From positions 1 to 64,000 of the forward strand of contig NZ_HG942057.1 of NCBI RefSeq assembly GCF_000612665.1: a stretch of 64,000 bases of DNA, given 5' to 3'. The notes beneath the pieces are model-generated. The model was given only the letters and a program-made list of their open reading frames with translations. It did not search any database and had not been told where the DNA came from. Positions within the stretch are counted from its first letter, which is position 1. Every line of letters begins with the position of its first letter. The translations under genes and the position numbers were made by a program. This document shows positions 20,941-29,191 of the stretch, in pieces. Origin of the DNA: Neobacillus dielmonensis. GTDB lineage: Bacteria > Bacillota > Bacilli > Bacillales > Cytobacillaceae.

Positions 20941-21402
20941 TTAGACACTGATACTCCTAAAGTCTATTTCCTGTTCCGTTAATTCCACTTTCTCCACCTT
21001 TACTCCAGCCTGCTCAAACAATTCAATGGCATAAGGATGGTTTTTATAATCCATTGCATAATAAACCGTTTTAAGCCCCGCTTGGATAATTGCTTTACAG
21101 CATTGCAAACACGGAAAATGGGTCACATAAATTTCTGCATTTTCTGTTGGTACTCCAAACTTAGCACATTGAAGCAAGGCATTCATTTCAGCATGAATGG
21201 TCCGCACACAATGATTGTCGATGACATAACAGCCCTTATCGATGCAATGGTCACCGCCGGCAATTGACCCATTATAACCTCCGGCAATTATTCGTTTGTC
21301 CCTTACAATGGTAGCTCCCACTGTTAACCGAGTACAAGTGCTTCTTAAAGCAAGTAAATGGCTTTGAGCCATAAAATATTGGTCCCATGAAATCCGAGTC
21401 AC
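20941..21402 (-). CDS. comEB: ComE operon protein 2, dCMP deaminase family
   Basis: Zinc deaminase related to dCMP deaminase; dispensable for transformation in B. subtilis. About 153 residues starting at the third in-frame GTG (VTRISWDQYF aligns with the B. subtilis start, and GGGGAG lies 11 bases upstream). The zinc and catalytic motifs HAEMNA and PCLQCC are present. The product stops about 35 residues earlier than the 189-residue B. subtilis protein, after EIDFRSISV. Catalytic parts are complete, so it is probably active. Confidence 0.93.
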   Translation of the reverse strand: MTRISWDQYFMAQSHLLALRSTCTRLTVGATIVRDKRIIAGGYNGSIAGGDHCIDKGCYVIDNHCVRTIHAEMNALLQCAKFGVPTENAEIYVTHFPCLQCCKAIIQAGLKTVYYAMDYKNHPYAIELFEQAGVKVEKVELTEQEIDFRSISV

Positions 21403-21473
21403 TGTTGTCACCACTCCCCAAACTATTTTTATTAAAGTGTAATCCGGCTTGTCCCTTAGGTCAATGAAAAGAA

Positions 21474-22142
21474 TTATTGGACGGCAACTAAATCTTTTAA
21501 CTTTTCATACGTTTTGTCTCCTATCCCGCTAATATTTTTTAAATCCTCCGGGGTTTTAAACGGACCGCTCGTTTCACGATACTCAATAATTGCCGCTGCT
21601 TTGGACGGGCCAATCCCTGGAAGATTTTCCAATTCTGTTGCATCGGCCTTGTTTATATTAATCTTACCTTGCTTTTGCCCTTGTCCCGCAGAAACCGTCC
21701 CCCCTCCAGAAGCAACAACAGTTGAATCAGTTCCTTGTTCGCCCATTGCTGGAATATAAATAATCATTTCATCCTGGATATGCTGGGCCAAGTTTACTTG
21801 ACTTTGATCAGCAAGTTCCGTGAACCCACCTGCTCGGCTAATAACATCTATTACCCGATCACCAGCATTAGCAGTATAAACTCCTGGCTGATGGATTTGT
21901 CCCTTGATATCAACCATTAGCGGTTCCGATTTCTGGACTGTTTCTTCCTGTACCTTTGCTGTTTCCTCCTGTACCTTTGCTGTTTCCTCCTTTTCCTTAA
22001 GTTCAACATTTTGATTGGTCGTGTTTGTGGGGCTCGAGATAAGCTGTTGATTTTCTTGCTGAAAAAAATAATAACCACTGCCTATTGCTATAATGACAAA
22101 TATAATTGCATAAACTTTATGTTCCATCAGCCAGTCTTTCAA
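21474..22142 (-). CDS. comEA: Competence protein ComEA, DNA receptor
   Basis: Membrane-anchored receptor for double-stranded DNA during uptake. A TTG start at 22142 is chosen because AAAGGATG lies before it and LKDWLMEHK resembles homologous N-termini; 222 residues result. One membrane helix (about 9-27), a flexible acidic linker with a tandem EETAKVQ-EETAKVQ-EETVQK repeat, a SLBB-like domain (VDIKGQIHQPGVY), then a C-terminal helix-hairpin-helix pair (NLPGIGPSKAAAI and NISGIGDKTYEKL). Divergent from comER across an 86-base gap that may hold a degenerate ComK site. Confidence 0.94.
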   Translation of the reverse strand: MKDWLMEHKVYAIIFVIIAIGSGYYFFQQENQQLISSPTNTTNQNVELKEKEETAKVQEETAKVQEETVQKSEPLMVDIKGQIHQPGVYTANAGDRVIDVISRAGGFTELADQSQVNLAQHIQDEMIIYIPAMGEQGTDSTVVASGGGTVSAGQGQKQGKININKADATELENLPGIGPSKAAAIIEYRETSGPFKTPEDLKNISGIGDKTYEKLKDLVAVQ

Positions 22143-22228
22143 TCGAATCCATCCTTTCAAAAGGTATATTTTCCTATCAATCTTCATATGGTTATTAAAG
22201 AACTTGGAGAGAAGGAGGGTCGGAAACA

Positions 22229-23053
22229 ATGAAAATAGGTATTATTGGGACCGGTAATATGGGGAGAATTTTGGTGGAGGCCTTACTTGATGGAAAAGCA
22301 GTATCCCCTTCCTCAATGATAATCACCAACAGAACGATTGCCAAAGCAATGGCACTTAAAGATATATATCCGAGACTAAGGGTTGGGGGCAATGCGTCGG
22401 AAGTGGCCTCTCAATCCGATTTACTGTTTATTTGCGTCAAGCCGCTAGACGTTTTTAAAATAATCGATGAAATTCACCCCTTTCTAGATGAAAATAAATG
22501 TCTAGTTTCCATCACAAGCCCTATCAGTACCAGCCAAATCGAAACAAAAGTATCTTGCTCAGTCGCCCGGATTATTCCAAGCATCACCAACCGCGCTTTA
22601 TCAGGAGTATCTTTGATTTCTTACGGAAGTAATTGTCAAAAAGAGTGGAGAACTGTCATTGAACACTTAATGAAAAAGATCTCTGTGCCTGTAGACATTG
22701 ATGAGAAAATTACCCGAGTGGCCTCCGACATCGTCAGCTGCGGACCCGCCTTCTTCAGCTATTTACTTCAAGCGTTTATTAAAGCCGCAGTAAAAGAAAC
22801 GGAGATTGATGAAAAAACAGCCACCATTCTAACTAGTGAAATGGTTGTCGGATTAGGGGAATTATTAAAGCAGCAGCACTACACGCTGCCATCACTTCAA
22901 GCTAAAGTCTGTGTAAAAGGTGGAATTACCGGAGAAGGAATTAAGGTACTTGAAAATGAGCTTGGGGAGATTTTTGAGCATCTATTTCAAGCCACTCACA
23001 GCAAATTTAAAGAGGACCTTGAAAAAGTGGAACTACAGTTTACAAAGCAATAA
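22229..23053 (+). CDS. comER: Late competence protein ComER (ProC-like)
   Basis: A 274-residue protein of the pyrroline-5-carboxylate reductase family. The N-terminus has the Rossmann motif GIIGTGNMG (residues 3-11), and the C-terminal region with GITGEGIKVLE corresponds to the ProC dimerisation domain. Transcribed away from comEA, as in B. subtilis; there it is not required for transformation and has been linked to sporulation and biofilm control. GAAGGAGGG precedes the ATG. Whether it keeps reductase activity cannot be told from sequence. Confidence 0.92.
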   Translation: MKIGIIGTGNMGRILVEALLDGKAVSPSSMIITNRTIAKAMALKDIYPRLRVGGNASEVASQSDLLFICVKPLDVFKIIDEIHPFLDENKCLVSITSPISTSQIETKVSCSVARIIPSITNRALSGVSLISYGSNCQKEWRTVIEHLMKKISVPVDIDEKITRVASDIVSCGPAFFSYLLQAFIKAAVKETEIDEKTATILTSEMVVGLGELLKQQHYTLPSLQAKVCVKGGITGEGIKVLENELGEIFEHLFQATHSKFKEDLEKVELQFTKQ

Positions 23054-23088
23054 TTCGACAATTTTTTAATATCTCCTGCAAGGAATTA

Positions 23089-23117
23089 AAAAAGCCATCT
23101 TTTTTTGGATGGCTTTT
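23089..23117 (+). terminator. Terminator after comER
   Basis: Stem GCCATC/GATGGC (23094-23099 with 23108-23113) with flanking A and T runs, about 35 bases after the comER stop. Confidence 0.8.
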
Positions 23118-23150
23118 CATGCTGTCGAAAAACCATCATAGGGGCCAAAA

Positions 23151-23190
23151 TAAAAAAAAAGATTGCAACACTATAAAAGGTGTGTTGCAA
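23151..23190 (-). terminator. Terminator of the yqeG-yqeM operon, displaced from yqeM
   Basis: Minus-strand stem TTGCAACAC/GTGTTGCAA (23082-23090 region of the line, i.e. 23182-23190 with 23163-23171) followed by TCTTTTTTTTT. It is the first terminator after yqeM but lies about 320 bases past the stop; the dispersed repeat at 23212-23466 fills that interval. Confidence 0.75.
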
Positions 23191-23211
23191 TTTCATTAGG
23201 TTAATTTACTC

Positions 23212-23466
23212 CTGTTGATTGGAGCGGAAGGTGCGAAGACTCCTCGAAAATCCTCAATTATGCTTTCGGATAATTTCGTGCGATGAAAGCTCATGGATGC
23301 TTTTCCTTGTGCTATCACATTTTCTCCGTGCGTGGGCTGATACAAGGAAGTAATTCAATGTCCTGCAGGAGCACGGGGCTTAGGAAAGACCCCGCAGGCG
23401 CTTGCGCCGAGGAGGCTCACCGGCACGCCCTAAGGTCCGCAAAGCACCTGGAGCGGATCTCAACAG
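23212..23466 (-). repeat. GC-rich dispersed repeat, solo copy C with a 116-bp insertion
   Basis: In reverse orientation to the other copies: CTGTTGATT terminus at 23212-23220, the conserved GGAGCGGAAGG and GCCGAGGAGGCTCACC blocks, and a CAACAG terminus at 23461-23466. A 116-bp segment (23245-23360) flanked by TCCT on both sides splits it; its joining restores GACTCCTGCAGGAG. No IS ends are present here, so the repeat moves or spreads independently of the IS. It occupies the untranslated region between yqeM and its terminator. No gene is supported in 23118-23509. Confidence 0.75.
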
Positions 23467-23509
23467 GCCCCATAGCATGGATAATTAATTTCCAAAAACA
23501 GTGTTTTAT

Positions 23510-24253
23510 TTACTTTTGTGCGATAAAAAATATTCTCTCAGATTCTGACTGCGGTACTGTATGTTCGAAATCAGCATTGATTTCTAGCAGTTTAAAACCT
23601 GCCTGCGACAGCCACGACGCATATTGCTCAGGCGGATAAGTCCGTTGCGTGTGAAGTTCATCATATCGGTCATATTTTCCAGAAGCTTGATCCAATACAA
23701 AAAAACTGAGCTCATGTTCGACACTATAGGGGGCCTCCCCCGGAAAACTATTCCAAATATAGGAGATCGCTTCATCATTATAAGCAAAGGTTTGATCCAT
23801 AAAGATGTTTGTTATTTTATAAAGCGAATGCACATCAAAAATGAACAAGCCCCCATGCTCCAAGTGGTCAAATACACGCATGAATGTATCCTGAACTTCT
23901 TCCTCGGATTCCAGGTAGTTTAACGAGTCGCAATAAATGCCAACCACATCAAATGTTCCAGGCCCCTCTAATTCTGCCATGTTTTGCTGGTATAGAGGGA
24001 CTTTTACACCTTCTCGGTCTGCTTTTGCTTGCGCCACAGCGAGCATTTCATTAGACAAATCCACACCAGTTACCTGAAACCCCTGCTTGGCAAATCGAAT
24101 GGAAAGTTCCCCTGTCCCGCAGGCCAAATCCAGTATGCGGTGACCGGTTACGTTGTATTGATTCAGTTTTTCATTTGTAAACCGAACCCATTCATCATAC
24201 GGGGCGTCTTTCATCAATTCATCATAAAGATACGCAAACTGCTCGTAACTCAT
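23510..24253 (-). CDS. yqeM: Class I SAM-dependent methyltransferase YqeM
   Basis: A 247-residue Rossmann methyltransferase with motif I LDLACGTGELSIRFA (about 42-56) and motif VTGVDLSNEMLAVA. The substrate is unknown. Its ATG overlaps the rsfS stop by four bases, showing translational coupling. Last gene of the yqeG-to-yqeM operon, with its terminator displaced by a repeat. The same fold as YrrT exists in the family, but position after rsfS identifies it as YqeM. Confidence 0.9.
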   Translation of the reverse strand: MSYEQFAYLYDELMKDAPYDEWVRFTNEKLNQYNVTGHRILDLACGTGELSIRFAKQGFQVTGVDLSNEMLAVAQAKADREGVKVPLYQQNMAELEGPGTFDVVGIYCDSLNYLESEEEVQDTFMRVFDHLEHGGLFIFDVHSLYKITNIFMDQTFAYNDEAISYIWNSFPGEAPYSVEHELSFFVLDQASGKYDRYDELHTQRTYPPEQYASWLSQAGFKLLEINADFEHTVPQSESERIFFIAQK

Positions 24254-24606
24254 GAACTTAACTCACTGAGCACATCTACTTCGGGGGCATCCCCCCATAA
24301 GCGCTCCAAGTTATAATATGTTCTTTGATCTCGGTGAAAAACATGTGCTACCACATCACCCAAATCAATTAATACCCAGCCTGCCTCATCAAAGCCTTCC
24401 ATTCTCTTTACGTCGGAGCCATATTCTAAAGCCTTTTCTTTAATCTCTCTAGCAATCGCTTGTACCTGCTTATCTGAATTGCCATGACAAATGATAAAAT
24501 AATCCGCTATTAAAGAAATTCCTCTCATATCGAGGGCTAAAATATTCTCGGCCCGTTTATCATCAGCCGCTTTGACGGCGATTTTCAGTAATTCCTGATT
24601 ATCCAT
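24250..24606 (-). CDS. rsfS: Ribosome silencing factor RsfS
   Basis: Binds ribosomal protein L14 and blocks subunit joining when nutrients are scarce. The 118 residues contain the conserved DMRGISLIADYFIICHGNS segment (about 26-44), WVLIDLGDVVAHVF and YYNLERLWGDAP of the Iojap family. Starts four bases downstream of the yqeK stop and overlaps yqeM. Named yqeL in B. subtilis. Confidence 0.96.
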   Translation of the reverse strand: MDNQELLKIAVKAADDKRAENILALDMRGISLIADYFIICHGNSDKQVQAIAREIKEKALEYGSDVKRMEGFDEAGWVLIDLGDVVAHVFHRDQRTYYNLERLWGDAPEVDVLSELSS

Positions 24607-24610
24607 TCAA

Positions 24611-25177
24611 TCATTCCTTCCCAATTTTTATTAAATCATTATACGTATGAAACGTTTCCGGATAAACTTGTTGATTTTTCCTCATTAAAAACATGATCGT
24701 ATTTTGAACGGCTTTAATTAGCGCCTGGTCTAAATCTTCCTCCGCCATTTGCCTAACTTCCTCGACTCCCGGGAAATGCCGCCCCGGTTCAATGTAATCC
24801 GCTAAATAAACAATTTTCTCCAGCAATGTCATTCCAGGACGCCCCGAAGTGTGATAGCGGATGGCGTTTAAAACTTCCTGGTCTGTGACTCCTGCTTCTT
24901 TCTCTACCAAATACGCACCCACTGGAGCATGCCATAATTCAGCATTAAAGTCCAATAAATCCTGAGGAAAGTTTTGCTCGGTGATAATGGCCTTCATTTC
25001 TTCTTTTGGGCGGAATTTGGCATAATCATGAAAAATAGCTGCGATTTCTGCCTTTTTTTCATCGGCACCATATCTTTTTGCCAAAGTAATCGCTGTTTCC
25101 ATGACACCCAGTGTATGCTGGTAACGGTGCTCGGTCAATTGTGGTTTTACAAGGTTTAAAGCTGTTTCACGTTCCAT
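24611..25177 (-). CDS. yqeK: HD-domain Ap4A hydrolase YqeK
   Basis: Symmetrical bis(5'-nucleosyl)-tetraphosphatase of the HD superfamily that splits Ap4A to ADP. The 188 residues show the metal ligands in [12 protein letters not shown] (His), AAIFHDYAK (HD) and [12 protein letters not shown] (His), then ADYIEPGR. It overlaps the nadD stop by 11 bases, so the two are translationally coupled. Enzymatic role taken from characterised homologues. Confidence 0.93.
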   Translation of the reverse strand: MERETALNLVKPQLTEHRYQHTLGVMETAITLAKRYGADEKKAEIAAIFHDYAKFRPKEEMKAIITEQNFPQDLLDFNAELWHAPVGAYLVEKEAGVTDQEVLNAIRYHTSGRPGMTLLEKIVYLADYIEPGRHFPGVEEVRQMAEEDLDQALIKAVQNTIMFLMRKNQQVYPETFHTYNDLIKIGKE

Positions 25178-25736
25178 ATAAGTGATTCTCCTCTATAAAA
25201 TGAATAACCGATTCTGGCAGTAAGTACCGCACCGTCCTCCCACATTTCAATCTGTCTCTAATCATACTGGATGAAATCTCCATACTGGGAACATCCACAT
25301 ATAGAATCGGATATTCGGTTTGGCAGCTATAAGACGGGCGGTCTACTCCAACAAATTGCACAAGCTCAATCAATTCATCAATCTTATGCCATTTAGGCAA
25401 ATACTCAATCATGTCCGCCCCAATAATAAAATAAAATTGATGGTCTCTGTAACGTGAATGGATAAGCTTCATCGTATCCACCGTATAAGATGGACCTGTC
25501 CTTTCAAGTTCAATCGGTTGAATTTGAAAGGCAGGATTCCCTTGGATGGCCAGATTTAGCATTTGCAAACGGTTATCATTGGTAACTGCTCCTGACTTTT
25601 CTTTATGAGGGGGCTCCCTATTGGGCATGAGCCAAATTTCATCCAGCTCTAGGGCAAAAAGAACCTCATTTGCGATTAAAAGATGTCCGTTATGGGGCGG
25701 ATCAAAGGTTCCTCCCAAAATGCCAACTTTTCTCAT
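25167..25736 (-). CDS. nadD: Nicotinate-nucleotide adenylyltransferase
   Basis: Adenylates nicotinate mononucleotide to deamido-NAD in NAD synthesis. The 189 residues carry the nucleotidyltransferase motifs [12 protein letters not shown] (about 8-19) and the [10 protein letters not shown] signature near 155-165. AGGAGG-type site before the ATG. In operon order yhbY-nadD-yqeK-rsfS. Known as yqeJ in B. subtilis. Confidence 0.96.
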   Translation of the reverse strand: MRKVGILGGTFDPPHNGHLLIANEVLFALELDEIWLMPNREPPHKEKSGAVTNDNRLQMLNLAIQGNPAFQIQPIELERTGPSYTVDTMKLIHSRYRDHQFYFIIGADMIEYLPKWHKIDELIELVQFVGVDRPSYSCQTEYPILYVDVPSMEISSSMIRDRLKCGRTVRYLLPESVIHFIEENHLYGT

Positions 25737-25758
25737 GACAACCTCCTAAATATAAATA

Positions 25759-26049
25759 TTAAGGAAGAACAATTTGTTTATTTTCTTCAGATTCCTTGTA
25801 AAGGACAATCGTATTACCGATAATTTGGACAAGCTCCGCATTAGCCCCTTCAACAAGCTGGTGAGCAACAACCGTTTTATCCTCGTCACAATTCTGTAAA
25901 ACACTTACCTTTAACAATTCTCTAGCTTCTAGTGCATCCCCAATTTGTCTAACCATATTATCATTCACTCCACCCTTGCCTACTTGAAAAATAGGGTCTA
26001 AATGGTGGGCTTTCGAACGTAAAAACCGTTTTTGCTTTCCTGTTAACAT
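25759..26049 (-). CDS. yhbY: Ribosome assembly RNA-binding protein YhbY
   Basis: CRM-domain RNA-binding protein associated with pre-50S particles. The 96 residues include the GxxG loop QVGKGGVNDNM and the TVVAHQLVEGANAELVQ segment. GGAGG lies six bases before the ATG. It overlaps the aroE stop by seven bases. Called yqeI in B. subtilis. Confidence 0.94.
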   Translation of the reverse strand: MLTGKQKRFLRSKAHHLDPIFQVGKGGVNDNMVRQIGDALEARELLKVSVLQNCDEDKTVVAHQLVEGANAELVQIIGNTIVLYKESEENKQIVLP

Positions 26050-26882
26050 GTCGTTCCTCCTAGTTGTTTCAAGACATTTTCTCTCATTCTGTTCACATCA
26101 GGCGCAATCCCTGTCCACTTTTCAAAAGCGAGTGCTCCCTGATAAACAAACATGTCGATACCATTTTGTATAGTTGCTCCGTGTGTTTGGGCTCGTTCCA
26201 AGAATGTTGTTTTAAGCGGATTGTATATGATATCACATACAGTTGTCCCATCCTTTAGAGCCGTAAATTTTAATGGCTGCTCCACATCATGGGGAGCCAT
26301 GCCGATGGAAGTGGTTTGAACAATTAAATCATATTCTCTTATTAGTGTGTCTGCTTCAATTAAAGAATAAGCATTGGACTTCGTGGTATAAGGACAGGCT
26401 TCAATCAAGTCTTTTGCCTTATCTACTGTTCGATTGGTAATATCAATAGCGCAAGGTTTTTCCTTCGCAAGAGTAAAGTAAATCGCCCTTGCTGCCCCTC
26501 CAGCACCAATGATTAAGATCTTCTTTCCCTCAACAGTCGGAAAAATGGATGCTAAGCCCGTTAAAAAGCCAGGACCATCTGTATTGTATCCAATCAATTT
26601 TCCATTAGCATTTACAACTGTATTGACCGCACCAATCGCTTGTGCAAGCTCATCCACCTCATCTAAATAAGGAATAATCCTTTGTTTGTGGGGGACGGTT
26701 ACATTAAAACCGCCTATCCCAAGTGCCCTTAGGCCCTTGACCGCATCTTCCAAGTCATCTGCTTTCACACGAAATGGCAAGTATGTTGCATTTATCTGGT
26801 AAATAGCAAATAAGTCATTGTGCATCACAGGAGACATGGAGTGGGCAATAGGATCCCCAATTACCGCAAATAACTTTTTCAT
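26043..26882 (-). CDS. aroE: Shikimate dehydrogenase
   Basis: NADPH-dependent reduction of 3-dehydroshikimate to shikimate in aromatic amino-acid synthesis. The 279 residues start MKKLFAVIGDPIAHSMSPVM (shikimate-binding SxS region), with NVTVPHKQ (catalytic Lys), the Rossmann motif IIGAGGAARA, and the C-terminal QGALAFEKWTG. ATG 26882 is chosen over a GTG three codons earlier. Named aroD in B. subtilis. Lies between yqeH and yhbY, all in one operon. Confidence 0.96.
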   Translation of the reverse strand: MKKLFAVIGDPIAHSMSPVMHNDLFAIYQINATYLPFRVKADDLEDAVKGLRALGIGGFNVTVPHKQRIIPYLDEVDELAQAIGAVNTVVNANGKLIGYNTDGPGFLTGLASIFPTVEGKKILIIGAGGAARAIYFTLAKEKPCAIDITNRTVDKAKDLIEACPYTTKSNAYSLIEADTLIREYDLIVQTTSIGMAPHDVEQPLKFTALKDGTTVCDIIYNPLKTTFLERAQTHGATIQNGIDMFVYQGALAFEKWTGIAPDVNRMRENVLKQLGGTTC

Positions 26883-26904
26883 TCTCCTCACCCTTAACCA
26901 ACCT

Positions 26905-28014
26905 TTAAATTAATGATTTTCGAATTAATGTTTGGACACCCTTTGGTACATACGCGCTGACCTTGATTCCCGGGTCGTTGACAGTGATCCAGCCGAGACC
27001 GGAAAAGACGATATCAGTCTTCGCCTCTTTAATCATAAACTCTTGTTTCACCAATTCAGGAAAACTGTCCAAATCAGTACCTCGTGGAGGTGTTAACAAT
27101 TCTCCTAAATGCTTTTCGTAGAGTTCATCTGCATTTTCCGTTTTCGTTCGATGGATATTCAATTCGTTTGATAAATAACAAACGAAAGACCTTTTGTCCC
27201 CACCGCTTACATAATCAAACCGGGCCAAGCCGCCAAAAAATAATGTCTGCCCTTCATTTAATTGGAATATTTTTGGTTTAATTTCTTTTTTGGGTGTAAT
27301 CACTTTCAAATCCCGCTTGTCGACAAAGTGGGCCATTTGATGATGATTAATAATTCCTGGTGTATCCATTAATGCTTTCCCGTCATCTAGCGGGATTTCT
27401 ATAATATCCAATGTGGTACCAGGGAAGTGTGAGGTAGTGATCATATCTCCTTCTCCGGTTACCTCCTTGATAATCCTATTTATAAACGTGGATTTTCCCA
27501 CATTCGTGCAGCCTACCACATAGACATCCTTGCCGTTACGATATTCTTCAATGGCAGCAGCTGTTTCCTTGATCAACCATCCCTTTGCCGCACTAACAAG
27601 AAAAACATCATCTGGCCGGAGGCCCAGTTCCTTTGCTTGGGCTTTCATCCAGTTAATTAACTTGTTATGTTTAACCGATTTTGGAAGCAGGTCAACCTTG
27701 TTACCGACTAGCAGCACGTTATTTTTGCCTGCAAAGCGGTGCAATCCCGGCAGCCAGCTGCCATTAAAGTCAAAAATGTCGACTACCATGACGATCAATG
27801 AATCGGTTTTACTGATCCCATTTAAGATTTTCAAGAAATCATCATCAGTCAAACTAACATCTTGAACTTCATTATAGTGTTTTAATCGGAAGCATCTCTG
27901 GCAAATGACGATTTCTTTCTCTAAAGCAGAAGAAGGGGCATAGCCAATTTCTTCAGGATTCTCCGTTTGAATCTTAATCCCGCATCCGGTGCAAAAATGT
28001 TCTAATTCAGTCAC
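26905..28014 (-). CDS. yqeH: Ribosome biogenesis GTPase YqeH
   Basis: Circularly permuted GTPase needed for 30S assembly. The 369 residues begin with a zinc finger (FCTGCGIK then ICQRCFRL, about residues 7-40), followed by the permuted G motifs: NKVDLLP (G4) before GCTNVGKSTF (G1) and MDTPG (G3). A C-terminal domain follows. It starts three bases after yqeG, which fits one transcript. Confidence 0.96.
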   Translation of the reverse strand: MTELEHFCTGCGIKIQTENPEEIGYAPSSALEKEIVICQRCFRLKHYNEVQDVSLTDDDFLKILNGISKTDSLIVMVVDIFDFNGSWLPGLHRFAGKNNVLLVGNKVDLLPKSVKHNKLINWMKAQAKELGLRPDDVFLVSAAKGWLIKETAAAIEEYRNGKDVYVVGCTNVGKSTFINRIIKEVTGEGDMITTSHFPGTTLDIIEIPLDDGKALMDTPGIINHHQMAHFVDKRDLKVITPKKEIKPKIFQLNEGQTLFFGGLARFDYVSGGDKRSFVCYLSNELNIHRTKTENADELYEKHLGELLTPPRGTDLDSFPELVKQEFMIKEAKTDIVFSGLGWITVNDPGIKVSAYVPKGVQTLIRKSLI

Positions 28015-28017
28015 TGA

Positions 28018-28533
28018 TTAATCCTCCCATTGAAGCATCCCTTTTTTTCGAAACCAATTTAAAATCCTTCGTTCGACAAACCGGTTAAATTTCGTTGCCA
28101 ATCCATCGGTCTGTGCAACCGGGACAACAAGTATCGTATGAAAACCACTGCGATTGCCGCCAAGAACGTCTGTTAATAATTGATCACCGATTACCACTGC
28201 CTCTTGTTTTTGAATTCCCATTTGTTTTATTGCCCGTTTAAATGCAGGGCCTAGTGGTTTTCTTGCGCGAAAGATAAATGGAATTTGCAGCGGGTCGGCA
28301 AACGCCTTTACACGTTCTTCATTATTGTTGGAGACAATGGTGACGAGAATGTTATTCCGTTTCATTTCCTCAAACCATTTAATCAATGCAGGAGTAGCAC
28401 TGGGGCGGTCCCATTCCACGAGAGTATTATCCAAGTCTGTAATAATCCCTTTAACTCCTTTTTGCTTTAAATTTTCAGGCGTTATGTCGAGAACACTTTT
28501 AACATGTTCGTTTGGTAAAAATTGTTTTAGCAC
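28018..28533 (-). CDS. yqeG: YqeG family HAD-IIIA phosphatase
   Basis: A 171-residue HAD-superfamily protein with motif I GIITDLDNTLVEWD (two catalytic Asp), motif II TIVSNN, and motif IV region VVIGDQLLTDVLGGNR. Similar proteins dephosphorylate phosphatidylglycerophosphate in other bacteria, but the Bacillus substrate is not certain. GTG start with GAGGTG eight bases upstream. First gene of the eight-gene operon ending in yqeM. A 14-bp palindrome lies just before the ribosome site. Confidence 0.93.
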   Translation of the reverse strand: MLKQFLPNEHVKSVLDITPENLKQKGVKGIITDLDNTLVEWDRPSATPALIKWFEEMKRNNILVTIVSNNNEERVKAFADPLQIPFIFRARKPLGPAFKRAIKQMGIQKQEAVVIGDQLLTDVLGGNRSGFHTILVVPVAQTDGLATKFNRFVERRILNWFRKKGMLQWED

Positions 28534-28553
28534 TAAGCGTACACCTCATCGGA

Positions 28554-28567
28554 TTGATAATTATCAA
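28554..28567. repeat. Perfect palindrome upstream of yqeG
   Basis: TTGATAATTATCAA is a perfect 14-bp palindrome 21 bases before the yqeG start. It resembles part of Fur/PerR-type AT-rich operators but is too short for a firm call. Confidence 0.3.
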
Positions 28568-28711
28568 AAAGCCTTAGTTTCTTTTAAACACTCATCTTCA
28601 TTTCTTGTATCATCATACTCGTTTTTTCCCACTGTTTCAAAGAAAAAGCGAACACCAGTAAGAATGAGTTTTTCTTTATATTGTTCATCAAATCATGTCA
28701 AATATTTAAAA

Positions 28712-28915
28712 TGTGGATGATTCTATATTGTTGAAGAAACACTTTTTAGCTGAATTTTTGACGACTCAGGAAATTTTTTAAAAAACTTTTCGACAAAGTT
28801 CTGCATTTCCAACAGTTGTGGATAAAGTTATTAACATTATACCCATTGAATCATTCGGTTTCTTATCATTTATAAACAAGTTAACCACAACTTATCCACG
28901 GGATTCTGTGGATAA
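28712..28915. promoter_or_regulatory. DnaA-box cluster between yqeG and sda
   Basis: Two perfect DnaA boxes (TGTGGATAA at 28817-28825 and 28907-28915) and three one-mismatch boxes (TGTGGATGA 28712-28720, TTAACCACA 28881-28889, TTATCCACG 28892-28900) lie within 205 bases. In B. subtilis DnaA boxes in this same interval control sda and form one of the chromosomal DnaA-box clusters. Apart from these boxes and the sda promoter I see no gene in 28534-29039. Confidence 0.85.
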
Positions 28916-28924
28916 ACAGAACGA

Positions 28925-28953
28925 TTGTTCTACAGGAATAAATTTGGTAGATT
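28925..28953 (+). promoter_or_regulatory. Possible promoter of sda
   Basis: TTGTTC (28925-28930), 17 bases, TAGATT (28948-28953), directly after the last DnaA box and about 85 bases before sda. Confidence 0.4.
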
Positions 28954-29039
28954 AAGGTTACACCACTGAACCTACTAGTTTATGGCAGCTTCAAAATAAT
29001 TAGAACCATTAATTTTAAAAAATGGAGGTGGACCCTGAC

Positions 29040-29180
29040 ATGCGTAAACTGTCAGATGATTTGCTTATTGAATCTTACTTTAAAGCCCGAGAGCTGAACT
29101 TAAGTCCGGAATTTATTAGCCTTATTGAATCTGAAATTCGGCGGCGCTCCCTTATTCATAAAATAAAAAAGTCCTCATAA
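29040..29180 (+). CDS. sda: Sporulation histidine kinase inhibitor Sda
   Basis: A 46-residue helical-hairpin protein that inhibits KinA (and KinB) so that cells with blocked or ongoing replication do not sporulate. It reads [20 protein letters not shown] at the N-terminus and ends in a basic tail. GGAGGTG precedes the ATG by nine bases. The upstream DnaA boxes supply the known replication link. A terminator follows at once. Confidence 0.96.
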   Translation: MRKLSDDLLIESYFKARELNLSPEFISLIESEIRRRSLIHKIKKSS

Positions 29181-29191
29181 CTGGTTGTACT

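Noticed and set aside
22155-22200. ComK box upstream of comEA
   Set aside because: An AAAA/TTTT pair is present but with a six-base spacer and no clear second box, so it was not listed as a feature.
23283-23639. Plus-strand 118-codon frame in the comER-yqeM gap
   Set aside because: Runs through the 116-bp insertion and the GC-rich repeat into antisense yqeM; no family resemblance.
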